From Mytilinidion resinicola (lineage: Eukaryota > Ascomycota > Dothideomycetes > Mytilinidiales > Mytilinidiaceae), in assembly GCF_010093595.1 (NCBI RefSeq), contig NW_022985438.1:372001-436000 (forward strand): 64,000 nt of DNA, read 5' to 3'. How positions within the stretch are numbered: position 1 is the stretch's first letter; every line of letters begins with the position of its first letter. Below the pieces are notes generated by a model. That model had not been told where the DNA came from. It saw nothing but the letters and a program-made list of their open reading frames with translations, and ran no database searches. Both the position numbers and the translations under genes were made by a program. Of this stretch, positions 19,392-30,718 are shown piece after piece.

Positions 19392-22300
19392 ATGTCTGCC
19401 CCATTTAGGCGCGTACTCGCCTCCTGGCGGAAAGACCCTACCCCGGAAGACACGAAGTCAACTCAGTGTACGCCAAGTTACAATCCTGATGAGGAGCGCG
19501 TTGACCAATACCTCGCAACACTTTGTGAACCAAGCCAGCTTTCTACTCCTCCAGCAATAACCGTGATTGCACCCGAACGTTTCGTTACGATAGCAGAGTA
19601 TCTAAGATGGATCGACCAATGTTATGGAAGAGAAGCGGAAAAAGCCCAATGGTGTCGCCGACCACGAATTTACACCGTTCTCAGGAATATCAAGGCGTTG
19701 CATCTCATGTCGGACTTTTGTTCATCGAATTTGACCGACAGTTATCTCCCATTCCAAGCGAAGACATTTCCTAGCTTCTTCGCCGAACAGGGCCTGCGGG
19801 AAGCCTTCCTACGTTTCCAACCTCACGTTCTAACAGCTGCTTCTCGGATTGAGCAGGACAGGGATGAGCACGTGAACTTGGAGGGTAGTGGAGATGATCA
19901 TTACAACACCGGCGCAGGGATGTGCTTGGGGGGCTTCGGGTGAGTATACTCATTCCGAGGTTGACATCCACAGTCGTTCGAGGCCGGTATGTCTCTTTAC
20001 TAACCAGTGTACTAGGTCAGTGGACTTTGTCTATAGCAGACTGAGTTGCAAGCGCTTTGCAAGAAAAAGAGTTCCTCGTCTAAAAGACTCTGCAGCCAAT
20101 CGGCGATACCAGCACACTCTTATTGAGGAGATCCGTATCCTGAAATCTCTCTCTCATCAGCATATCATTCGAATCATTGGGTCATACACCGACAAAGATT
20201 ATATCGCATATCTAATGGAACCCGTTGCTCATGGGAATCTGCGTGAGTTTTTGGACGACGAAAGACCAGAAGGAATCCATGAACCGAAACGCATGTCGCT
20301 CCGAAATTACTTCGGCTGCCTTTCTGGGGCTATTCATTACCTGCACCATACCTGCAAGCTCCGGCATCGCGACCTCACATGCCAAAACATTCTTGTCAAA
20401 GGCGACTCGGTATACATAAGTGATTTTGGAACGGCGTATGACCACTCCAAGGGCAGGAGTACGACACAGGACCGAAATATCCCCCGTACTGAGTTTTATA
20501 TGGCCCCAGAGGTTGCAAAACGACAGAAACGAAACTCTGCTAGCGATATGTGGTCTCTAGGCGTTGTGTTTCTAGAGATGGCCACCGTACTCCTTGGAAG
20601 TACTGTTTCAGATTTTAGGACGCATCTTCATGACCGAGCAAGAAAAGACCAAACTAGCACCAATCATGTCCACGCCAACTCGGTAGCGGTAAGAGACTGG
20701 ATCTCCATTCTTACGAGGAGAAATCGTGGTCCGAAGCATGACAACGCGCCGCTCCAATGGATTCAGGTTCTATTGGAGAAGGAGCCCGGAGATCGATACG
20801 ATTCAAAAGACTTAATGCAGGCCATGCTGGAATCAGGCTCCCTAGAGGTTTTCAGTTGTTCACGATGCCTGGAGGAGTTCACTACTCGGACCTTTTTGTA
20901 CGATAAACCGATAACACACCATGAGCACTCTGCACCAGCCAGAGATACTGTGAAGGCCTATCTTGCAGAGGATAATTCCGACAAGCCTTCTATTACTGCT
21001 AATGAAAGCCGATCTATACTGAACTGGGCATCTAGTGTCGTGGAAAGCACTTCCATCCCACCCAAGTACACAGCAAGCTCTCTCAGATACCCCTCCATGA
21101 CACTCCCCGGAACTTTCGTTGAAAGCCCACACGAGTCGGACAATGAGTCCTCAGATGATCTGAGTGAGCGGCTCGGGAGTTCAAACCGACATCGCGCTAA
21201 AGATTCTGGTCGCGGCTATTTCGTAGTAGAAAGCAGCTCGGAAGAAGATGAGGATGGGGACCCGGATCAAAGCTTCTTCAATATAATCGACGACAGTTCT
21301 GGCTCAGAGGACAGTTTTTCCTCCGCGGAGGAAGAGATTTGTCTCAACAGCCTAAGCAGAACGCTTAGCTGCATCTCAGAGTGCCAAAACGAGGGCGATG
21401 ATAAGGTCTACGACCTCATAGGATCCGGTACAGGCAGTTCTATGATGATGACTACGACTGTTACTCTTCCAAAAGCTGATAATGTTTCAACGATTGCCCC
21501 CTGTGGGCTATCCGACCAGAAAATGGAGTTAGCAGCCGTAGAACCCTTTGCCTCGCGCTTATCACACGATTGCTCAACCTCCGTTAAAGGCTTTGGTGTC
21601 ACAGACGTAACACTCGCGCTAATCACGAAAGAAACTATCGCAGACGACACGCCGCCCTCGGACAGTATGGTAATGTTCGATCGCGGAATGTTCACTTCAC
21701 CAGCCGCCGCATCGACCTTTTACCCACAGTCTCCGACAGCCGGGCAAGGTGCCAAACCCGACAGCGACACTGTCAAGTTACCTGATGCTTGCGGAATCCC
21801 TCTACTAAGTAGTATACAGTCTTCTGTCCTTCAGCTCCAGGGCCGAGATCACGGAGCGAAAGATGTGGAAGAGTGTGAAGCAGCAAGGGAACGAGGCAAT
21901 CGACCCAATCCACCACCGTTACAGCTGGAACCGTTCAGCGGAGCTGGTCCTATCGCTAGAACTATAGAAGAGCTTGTTGTGACACCGAATAACGGAAATA
22001 CCGGCCAGCGACCTGAAAGATTGAAAGAGTTCACCTTCATGATTGAAGAAGTCACGTCACCTCTACAATCGCCAACCCTTCCTAAACTCGGTCTTGATCG
22101 GGATAAATATCCTATCCCAGATGCCCCTACAGCAGAAATTGCTCTCACCTTAGCCTTTGACAGCCGGGGAAAGGTCTCTGAAATGGACTCAAATCTCGAA
22201 TCTGACAAACGACAAAGGCGTACCCGCTCCCAGCCGCTACCGAAGATATCCAAGTTATCCGTAGCCAATGTTAAGACCTTGAACAAGCCCAACGCAAAAG

Positions 22301-23688
22301 ATAAACCAAAGCTAGCAAGTCAATACACTAGCCCCAAAAGAACGCCGCCTCGAGCTGGCATCAGCCCAAGTGTCTACATGGATAGCGCTTGGGAGAGAGC
22401 CTCTTCGATAGCAACATCCGCAATGAGCGACAGGACCCGGCGCGCATTGAATAGCGTCAGCATAGCCAAGATGTTCAACAAGTCTTACCAATTGCTCGAA
22501 CTGCATTGTGGTAAGGGTAATGCCCAGGCAGTCCGAATGCTGCTAGCGGAGGGATGTAATCCTGGAACCAAGTCGAAGAAGAATCCGATCCCACTTTTGC
22601 GGGCTGTAGCAGGAGGAACCCCTCAACACTTTAAATGCGTCCAAGCGCTCGTAAGCCATGAGGTGAACGTGAACGTTCGCCGCGCGAAAGACGGCAAAAC
22701 TGCTCTTCACCTAGCCATCGAGAACGCCGACTTTGCTGGATATGCAGAGCAAGTTGGGCTCTTGATCTATGCTGGTGCCATTACGAATACGAAAGATTTG
22801 GTGGGCGATACGCCTCTCATTAAGATATTTGCAAGCGGATCTACTACCACTACAGAGCCTTTGGACACTGGCAGACGGAACGCATTGGCATGTTTGCTCC
22901 ATTCCACTACAAAAGGTGGCACGGATACCAACATCACTAGACGCGGTACGAAGACGAGCCCCCTCCACCTAGCTGTCCGAAGAAGAGATGCTATCGCTGT
23001 CGGCTTATTACTACACAAAGGAGCAGACATCAACGCTAAAGATGAATCCGAGATGACACCTCTCCTACAGGCCGCCAACCAATGGCGCGGAGAGCTGACC
23101 AAAGCTCAAGAGGAACTTCTAGCAACCTTGCTAAACCTGGATAAAGATTTCTCTTTCAAGATAGACATTGACGAGGTAGGAGGGTCAGCTGGTCGCACCG
23201 CTCTGCTGCAAGCCGTCCACGTCGGCGCGTCTTCCGCAGTCATAACCCTCCTGGAATGCGGTGCCGACCCCACCGTGACCGACAAGAACGGTTTCAATGC
23301 GCTCGCAACGGCAGTCAAGGCCGCCCCAACCACCGAAGTAGGTGCCCATAACGAGATCATGGCCCATCTGGTCCGCCGCTTTGATAAGGACTGGACGATT
23401 GAGCAGGACTGCAACATCATACAGACTGCATGCAACTATAATGATGTTGGCCTGATGAAAGATTTGCTCGACCATGGTCTTGACGTTCACGCTGTGCTGG
23501 CGGAGAAATCGCTCGTACACCACGCGGTCTCACATGGAAACATGGATATGGTAGGTCTCCTCGTAGACCGCGGCGCGAGTGTCAGGGATAATGACGACAA
23601 GAACCAAAATGCTAAGGTTTATGCGGAGCAACTTGGGCACGTTGAGATTGCTGACTATCTACGTAAAGAGTGGGATATCCTCCAATGA
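19392..23688 (+). CDS. Protein kinase with C-terminal ankyrin repeats
   Basis: Exons 19392-19939 and 20016-23688 encode 1406 residues. The intron (GTGAGT, CTAAC, TAG) lies inside the glycine loop; splicing gives LGGFGSVDFVYSRLS. Kinase motifs are complete: KRFARKRV near residue 195, HRDLTCQN (catalytic Asp present, the usual Lys replaced by Thr), DFGTAYD and YMAPEVAK, followed by SDMWSLGVVFLEM. A helical N-terminal domain (residues ~1-175) resembles the leading domain of fungal HeLo/NACHT-associated kinases. A CSRC-x2-EF element follows the kinase. The middle ~500 residues are disordered and acidic. From about residue 1010 at least five ankyrin repeats appear (DGKTALHLAIENADF, TSPLHLAVRRRD, GRTALLQAVHVGA). 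ATG 19392 is the first Met. Probably a signalling kinase whose repeats bind a partner. Confidence 0.85.
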
Positions 23689-23739
23689 GACCGCCTCTAT
23701 GATGAGGTTTGAAGACTATATAGATCCATGTTTTATGCA

Positions 23740-24440
23740 ATTTCTTAGAAATATATGGAGGGAAGTCAGACATCGGTAGAGGAGTGTACACAGATACACA
23801 CTCCTTCCCATTTCACAAAACATATTGAGGCACGTCAGACAGTGATAGCCCAGTACACCATAGCCACTTCTCATTTGATTTTCCAAAAAATGACGAGGCA
23901 CGTCAGACACCGTCGAACCAGCCCGCACCGATTGCCATTTTGTTCAGTTCCCATACACGCTGTCGAGGCACGTCAGACGCCGTCAAACTGATATACACGG
24001 GTTCAAATTTCACTTGAATTCTTGGAAGGCCACCTCGGCTTCTCAAACCGGTGTTCATAGCTTCATGTTTTATCTGGAATTTACGTGATATGTTGAGGCA
24101 CGGCAGACGTCGTCAAACTGGTATATACACATACATACATTCACATTTCTTTCAACTTCCTGGAAGGCTACCTAGGCTCTTAAAACCGGTGTACACACAT
24201 TTACTATTGATCTGGATTTTGTAAGATGTGTTGAGGCACTTCAAATAGTGCGATGAAGGTTGCAATTCGAGAAAAGAACCTAGCCAATTCATCCACTCCG
24301 TCATAATTATCGCGGCGAGCGCATCGTTCCTGGAAGGTTACTCATGCTCATTAAACAGGCATACACAGAGTCACGTTTTATCTTGATTTCCGAAGACATG
24401 TTGAGGCACTTCAAACAGTGCGATGAGGCTTGCAATTCAA
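23740..24440 (+). repeat. Degenerate tandem repeat array, GAGGCACGTCAGAC core
   Basis: The core GAGGCACGTCAGAC recurs with drift at about 23826, 23895, 23965, 24095, 24233 and 24402, with a weaker one near 23752. Spacings of 69, 70, 130, 138 and 169 bp suggest units of ~68-70 bp, with some units too decayed to see. Each core is followed by TCAAACTG/TCAAACAG-like and TACACA-rich sequence. Later copies share longer segments, such as the TGAGGCACTTCAAA-TAGTGCGATGA motif in the last two. No coding potential is apparent. Confidence 0.65.
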
Positions 24441-24563
24441 TTCGAAGACCCAGCCAATTCACCCATTCCATTACAATTACCGCGATGACCCCACCGATCC
24501 TGCATAAACTCCAAGACAACCCATTGTTCCGCCAAAACTCACAAGTACTCCCAAAAGCCACAA

Positions 24564-25323
24564 CTACTCCCGCATCGCCCTGTATCCAGCGGTACGCTGC
24601 TTCACCAACCGCTCTACCTCCTCCTGCGCCCGCGCCAACGCTTCCGCCTGTAGATCCCACTTTCTGTACATATTGTACAGCAGGTCCTCCCTCTCTTGGT
24701 CCTTCTTCTCCAGAGCCTCTGCGTCCCCCTCGTGCTGCTTCTTGAGGGCCTCGATCTCCTCATCCTTCTCACAACAAGCCATGCCAAGGCGCCCCACAGC
24801 CTCCTGCACGCTCTCCAGCTCCGCGTTGAACCTAATCGTTAAACAAACTGCACAACGCGTAGGGACTTCCGTGATACCTCTTGCTTAAAGCGACGATAAC
24901 GTCGTGCTTCGCCTCGCACATCCGCTCCTTTTCCTCACACATCTGACCGAGTCGCGCAGCCTCCGCGCACGCTCCCTCCAGCTTCTTCTCCGACTTCTCC
25001 AACTTGTCCCCAATGCGCTCGACCTCCGCGCGGGCTTCTTCCGCCTCCGCGTGCTTCGCCTGGACCTCTGCGTGCGCTTCTTTGAGCGCTTTGGCGGCCT
25101 CCCCGTGCTTCTTGGTCATCTTCGCGACCTCCGCCTGCATCTTAGCGGCTTCTGCGTTTTTCTCCGCACACGCGGCGTTCAGCTGGGCGAGCTCGTTGTC
25201 GGCGCAGAAAATGCGGAGCTCGAGGTTGATGGCGGTGAGGGCTTTGGTGGGGCGGTGGAGGGCGGCGAAGAGGGTGGATGTTTTGACGGGAGCGCCGGTG
25301 CTTGTGTTGGATGATACGGACAT
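24564..25323 (-). CDS. Coiled-coil protein of unknown function
   Basis: Exons 25323-24878 and 24831-24564 encode 237 residues. The 46-bp intron (GTATCA to GATTAG) joins SKR to FNAELESV in frame. After a ~35-residue Ser/Thr-rich start, nearly the whole protein is Ala/Glu/Lys-rich heptad sequence (EVAKMTKKHGEAAKALKEAH, EEVERLVKQR), a long parallel coiled coil. Six cysteines are scattered through it. No catalytic motif is present. Similar short coiled-coil proteins serve as scaffolds, but no role can be assigned. It lies between two repeat arrays and has higher GC than its flanks. Confidence 0.65.
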
Positions 25324-25679
25324 GGTCGATTGATGGGCGAGAGTGTGCGTGTGATGTGACGATGCGTGGTACGTTGTGTGAAGCTTTGGTGCGATATGTG
25401 GAAGGTGTGGTGCGCGGAGGGTGGAGGGTGGCGCGAGGATGGGGTTTTGTTTACATTTGGGCGACGAGGCTTGGCGTGTTGTGCGGTGGGGGATGGTGAT
25501 GGCTGAGTGGTTTCAGTGGGTTGATCGGGTGTGCCAAAGAGGTGAGCGCGCGGTTTGGGTTGATGGGCTGAGGGACCTCAGACGGCGGTAGGATGGTGTA
25601 CATAGGTGGCTGTGCTAATGATGAAACTTTGCGATCGAGGGTGGAGTAGTGATGAACAGAGATGAAGGCTACGTATTGA

Positions 25680-26440
25680 ACGTCAATTCAGAGTGATGAG
25701 ATTTGTAGATGCCGACGTCTGAGGTGCCCCAACGAGCCTTCAGATCTTCCAAAACGGTCGACTTCGGATTCTTCATAGTGTGTTGAAGCACTCATGACAG
25801 CTGCGAGAAGGTGTACATAGACGAATGCCCGAGTGCTATGAATCGGGATTAACGGTAGAAGATGATAAGGATAGGAGAAGAAGTTGGGGGAAGCCAAATT
25901 GAAGCGGTGAGGTTGCAAATTTGGCGTATGTGACCGTGACCAAAGACAACCCCTGACCTACTCAAAAGCTTGGGATTAGAATCACATGGTGGCGGTGTGA
26001 TTTGCGAGCTCTAGAGATCGACATCATAGAATCTAGATGATGCTACACGTATTTCCGGGGACTTTAGGTTAGAAAGGCGAGACTATAGATTGGGGGTAGA
26101 GGACAATGATTACAGACGCCCCTCGACATACTTAAAGTTCTGGTAATAATATCACATGGTAGCGGCGTGATTTTTGAGCTCTGGAATTGGCATCACAAAA
26201 CCAACGTGATTCTAGCATCTATTTTCCGAAGACTTGGAATCAGAGCGGCGAGGATATGAATTAGCGGTAGGGAACGGCAACCAAATACTCCCCCCGACAT
26301 ACCTAAAATCGTGGGAGAATGATCATATGAGATTGGTGTGATTTGCATGACTCAGCGAATGACATCCACTTGACCACACAATATCAGCATGCATTTTCTC
26401 AAGACTTCGAATCAAACCTGAATTTATTCGATAGAGATAT
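25680..26440 (+). repeat. Diverged tandem repeat with ~170-bp period
   Basis: TCACATGGTGGCGGTGTGATT at 25982 recurs as CACATGGTAGCGGCGTGATT at 26153 and as CATATGAGATTGGTGTGATT at 26324. The period is 170-171 bp. The whole unit is conserved in outline, including GAGCTCTGGA, ATTTTCCGAAGACTTGGAAT and CCCCCGACATAC. A partial upstream copy can be followed to about 25840. Copies differ by many substitutions but few indels. The array is non-coding. Confidence 0.65.
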
Positions 26441-26494
26441 ACATATTAGTGCATCCCGAGAAAGTCCTCATAGACGTGAACGATCTGCCAGAGC

Positions 26495-27767
26495 CTACAG
26501 CTTCGCCGCCAGACTCTTTTGCTCCTTCGCTTGCTCAACCAGTTTCCAGCATATCTCGGCGGCCGGTCTCATCTCTTCTCCTACATTCTTCGCCTGCTCG
26601 CTACTCGCCTGACGCACCGCATATCTCGCCGCAATACCTTGAAAAATGACACTGTCTCGCCACATAGCGAAGGCAGTTCCCCACGCGATTTCGGGGGCGG
26701 GGTCCCAACCAGCAACATCACGGTACCACGAGATGCATTGAGCGCGAGACGGAAGACCTGCGGGATGGTTGAAGGGGTGGAAGGCGGGATGAGAGTTCCG
26801 GCGGGAGGTATCGAAGGCGGTGATTGTCCAAGGTACAATGAGATTCGAAAGATCAGAAAGCGGATGGCCGATAGTTGCCATCTCCCAGCTATCAGGGGTC
26901 AGTATTGAACTTTTACGAAGAAAGAGTTGGGAAGTGGCTTACTCTAATATTCCAATGACGCGAGGCTCTGTCTTGTGGTACACTAGATTGTCGATTTTAT
27001 AGTCACCATGGATTGGATTACCCCGATCTTTCGGCTGGCTTTTGGGATCGCTGAAATACTGAACTAGCTCGTCGAAGCGTGGGACCTTGCCGACTGCCTG
27101 GCCTGTCTCGACGTCCTTTGCAACGCTCTGTGCGTCTCCGAGTTGAGTGAAGGTGTTGATTTGACGATTGTAGAAGCCAGTTGGCTTTCCGAATGTTGAA
27201 AGTCCAATTGAGGCTGGATTTATCCTGTGAAGCTTGGCTAATGTTCGTACCGCATCGTGCCACCTGATATACGCGTTAGCATCCTTCTCACCATCATTGA
27301 GAGTCGAGCAACCCTACATCTCATTTCTCTCTTCGGGGGAGACTCCAGGGAAATGCGGCTCCGTCACGATCCTTCCATCCAAAAATTCCATGATATAAAA
27401 TGGTGTTCCAACCACCGAGTCGTCCTCGCATAGCCCATATGTCTTGGGTACTGGTACGTCCGTGTTTTGCAACGCGTTTATGATCCGGTACTCCCGCTCG
27501 ACCTTGTGCGCACTCTTCGATACAAGCTTCCCCGGCGGCTTCTTGCGCATCACAAACTTGGATCCCCGCGCGTCAGTGATTTGGTATGTGGGGTTGGACT
27601 GGCCAAAGCCGAACTGAAGTCAAAGTGTCAGCATTTAGGTGTTCGAGAAGGGGGAATGGTATACGTACCTGCTTGAGAGTAATTGGAGTCTTGATATCAG
27701 CGACATTCTTCTCAATGTACTTCTCCAGCGAGGAGATATCGATGGGTTGTCGAACTGGTCCTGCCAT
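26495..27767 (-). CDS. ACAD10/11-type phosphotransferase (APH fold)
   Basis: This aminoglycoside-phosphotransferase-fold kinase is of the type fused to the acyl-CoA dehydrogenase in animal ACAD10/11. Exons are 27767-27669, 27613-27318, 27263-26943 and 26888-26495, giving 369 residues. Motifs: [10 protein letters not shown] (nucleotide loop), [10 protein letters not shown] (ATP Lys region), [10 protein letters not shown] (hinge), [10 protein letters not shown] (catalytic HGDxxxxN) and [15 protein letters not shown] (metal site; completed only after splicing). The animal kinases phosphorylate 4-hydroxyacyl-CoAs; the same for this protein is inference. The C terminus is AKL, an accepted PTS1-type tripeptide, suggesting peroxisomes. 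Introns of 54 bp recur. An acyl-CoA dehydrogenase of the partner type lies 8 kb away. Confidence 0.9.
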
Positions 27768-30718
27768 GATACTCGACGCTCAAGACGCAATGTAGTTGTG
27801 GAAGGTATGGATAGGAATTGAGAATTCGGAAGCTATGAAGGATGAATCTTTTGGTAGCTACCCGCTAAAGCGAGATCAGAGACGCGCATGGCTGGACCCA
27901 GGCTCTGCAGCTCCGTTGTCTGATGCTTTGGTCCCCGCGACTTGCTCACCTCGGCTTTGTGGTGATTCAGTTCCCGCGAGAGGCTAGGCGGTGTTGGGTT
28001 TAGTGTGGTGGTGTTTAAACCGACGTGGGGATGTAGTCGGGAGATCTTAACCGTTGCCCAGCCTTGAAAAAATTAAGATGTCAAAACTAACATCTCGGAT
28101 TCCATCAACTCAATCGGTACCTGAGAAAACACTGTTTTCGTCATAGTCAAGCGGTCAAGCCGAGTCATGCTCTCGCAAATGCCCGTACTATTCTACGCAC
28201 AACGCTATAAGATAAAACCCACTTTCCTGCCGCACCAATATTAGCAAGTTACAGTATTCATCGTACGCGGTTAGAGAATCCCGTAAAGTACTGATAAACC
28301 CCTTTTCATCACAATGTCACTTTCCTCTTTCTTCGCGAAACGTTGAGAACCCGTGAAACCGACAAGGGGCTCAACAACAACAGCCTCTAGGTAGTTATCG
28401 AAGGTAGCCTTGCCGTCTAGTGCGCCATTGAACTGTACCTAGAGTGTTAATTGAGCTGAGATGACTGGGATCAATGTCGCTATACCAAGCAATGCAAGAG
28501 AGCCGGCTTTTAGAGCAGGCTGGCTTTTCCATGGCGTTCTTCCGGTTCCACTCTTTGAAAGCGATCTTATATTGTCTCTCACGCCAAAAGGAGAAAGTTA
28601 TTGATATGCTTGCCCGTACCCTGGATCACTTCTCAATCTTTTGTTTTCCTCCAGACAGACGAAGATGACTTTTGATTCCAGAACTGGGAGGCCATCCGTG
28701 TATTAAGCCAGCTGGTCTTTCCAAGCAAGATCTTCTTTTCTTTTTGGCCTAGGATGGCCAGCCTTATTAGATGGATGAGTGGTTCTTGCTGTGGGGCGTT
28801 TCCACGGGTCATAGCGTCGAAGTTCTAGAAACGAGTGAATTTCACGCTGGAATCGGGAGCCTCTTGCAAGTTGCGGACATAAGCCGTAAAACGGACAGCG
28901 ACTCTTTTTACCACATGTATTTGGCAAATAATCAGAGCTATTCTCATGACTTCATCCATACCCTATGATTTGTGTGCACGTGTCTCCACAAACATCCAGG
29001 TATTAAGTCTCCATCTGTCTCGCAAACTGTGATCTATCAAAGGTATAAGAGACATCCAGGAAAGCAAAAACGTACAGGAGTTAGTCATATGTCTTGTAGT
29101 GTGCAAACATACGTAGTCATAGCTCCTATGGCAGAGCGCTGGCGCTCGTGGAACCCCCGATGCCGGTCGTACTGTTGAAGTTCAGGTCCTTTAGACAACG
29201 ATTGTAATTGTCGTTACGTGCTGCACCTTTCTATTGCAATCTTTTCCGTTTAATAACACCGCTCATCTTCGCGACCAGAGGTTTCTCATTCTCCTTAGAA
29301 GCATCCAGGGTGATGGAGAGCATCGTCAGTCCGACGTCCACCCTCTCTTCCAACTCCTCCAACTCCATTCATGAAGAAATTTTGTTTTGTTGAAAGCCCA
29401 CATGGAACCCTGAATTCCACCTTGTTGATCTAACAGAACTTTAGACTTCCACCCCGAGCCCACGCCGAAGCTCCACTGAAGAACAGGTACGCGAAAAGAA
29501 AGAATGGCATTATATACCCGGCCGAATATAAAGGTCCTGGGACCACATGCAAACTATTCTTCGTTGCGGACTGGATAGGCACTGGTCACGTGGGTTGAAC
29601 ATGCAGTAAATGCCTCCTTCTCTCCAGGAGATCCATCACGCTTTTGCACACGTGCTATCATGTGCTGAGGGAGGGCATAAAGTTTCCTCTGCCCTCTCGG
29701 AACTTGCTTTTCTGCCATGGAGTAGGTTGGTTGGCTTCGGGGTGCAAAACGGACCGTCGCCGTACATGATGGCTGGTGGTGTTCTGGGATCAAATCGTCG
29801 AATTACTGAGCTTGATGGAGAGCGTTGTGGACTGGAGTTCACCTTTTAACTTCCCAACGCTTGCAGCTCTCTTTACTATTGCTCTTCGCCACCTTCCCTT
29901 TTACCCCTCCTCATTACCGCTTGAAGATACCCTCCAATATAAACATCTGTAAGTGACTTTTAAAATCATCACTTTCACCCGATCAGCTCCCCAAAACTAC
30001 TTGAAAGCAATCTCTATTTGATACGATCCCCTCTCCGTGATTCAGAGCATCACCATATCCCCTGCCCACCACTCCATGGCGCATCAATGTCATGCTTTTC
30101 ACACCCGACACCACCACAGCCATGGGACGAACACATGGGCAGTTGATCTGCACCCTCCAGCTCTCCATCGCAGCTTTTGGTCGCATTGTTGCCAGCACTC
30201 GAACCAAACAATGAACGAGGAAATCATCCAGGTTTGCTGCCACCATATGGAAAACTATCTGTTTGTGTGAAGGTCCAACTCCAAGTTCATGAGGAAGGAA
30301 AGAAAGACGAAAATTGGCTTTATATACCCTAGGGGAGGAGAGATTCACGGTCATGTGGGTGCTTGATTAAACACGTGGGAAAGAGGGTGGTTGGGGGTCA
30401 GACCGCGGTAAGATAGTCGGAGATGAAGCGGAAAACGTACACGCCAGATGTGATATGATAGACGTTGACTAAAACCGCACGAAGTATACTTGCCCCTAAA
30501 ATATGATACAACCATTCTTCTTCAAGCCGTCGTTATTGAATCCCTCATCAAATCAAAGTACATACATCTCTTGTAATTCTCATTCTTCTCGCAGCCGAAC
30601 CTCCAGTTCCTCGTGATTCATCTCTTGCATTCAAACCGCCCATCAACGTCATCGGTGCTCAGACTCGCTAGGGCCAAGCTCCATTTCTTTTCCCCTTCAA
30701 GCTCTTCAAATTCCCCAT
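27768..30718. other. Gene-free stretch of ~3 kb
   Basis: No frame here shows a recognised family. Short minus-strand frames exist at 29235-29369 and 29983-30246. TATA-like boxes read toward the minus strand near 29510 and 30322, each with CACGTG within about 100 bp. They may mark small or non-coding transcripts, but I cannot support a gene. Confidence 0.45.

Noticed and set aside
23740..24440. CRISPR-like array (short repeats with spacers)
   Set aside because: The repeats are degenerate, spacing varies widely, and eukaryotic nuclear DNA lacks CRISPR loci; treated as a decayed tandem repeat.
29983..30354. Minus-strand frame downstream of a TATA-like box
   Set aside because: The TATA box lies inside the frame, and the shorter version from the ATG at 30246 has no motif; not enough for a gene call.
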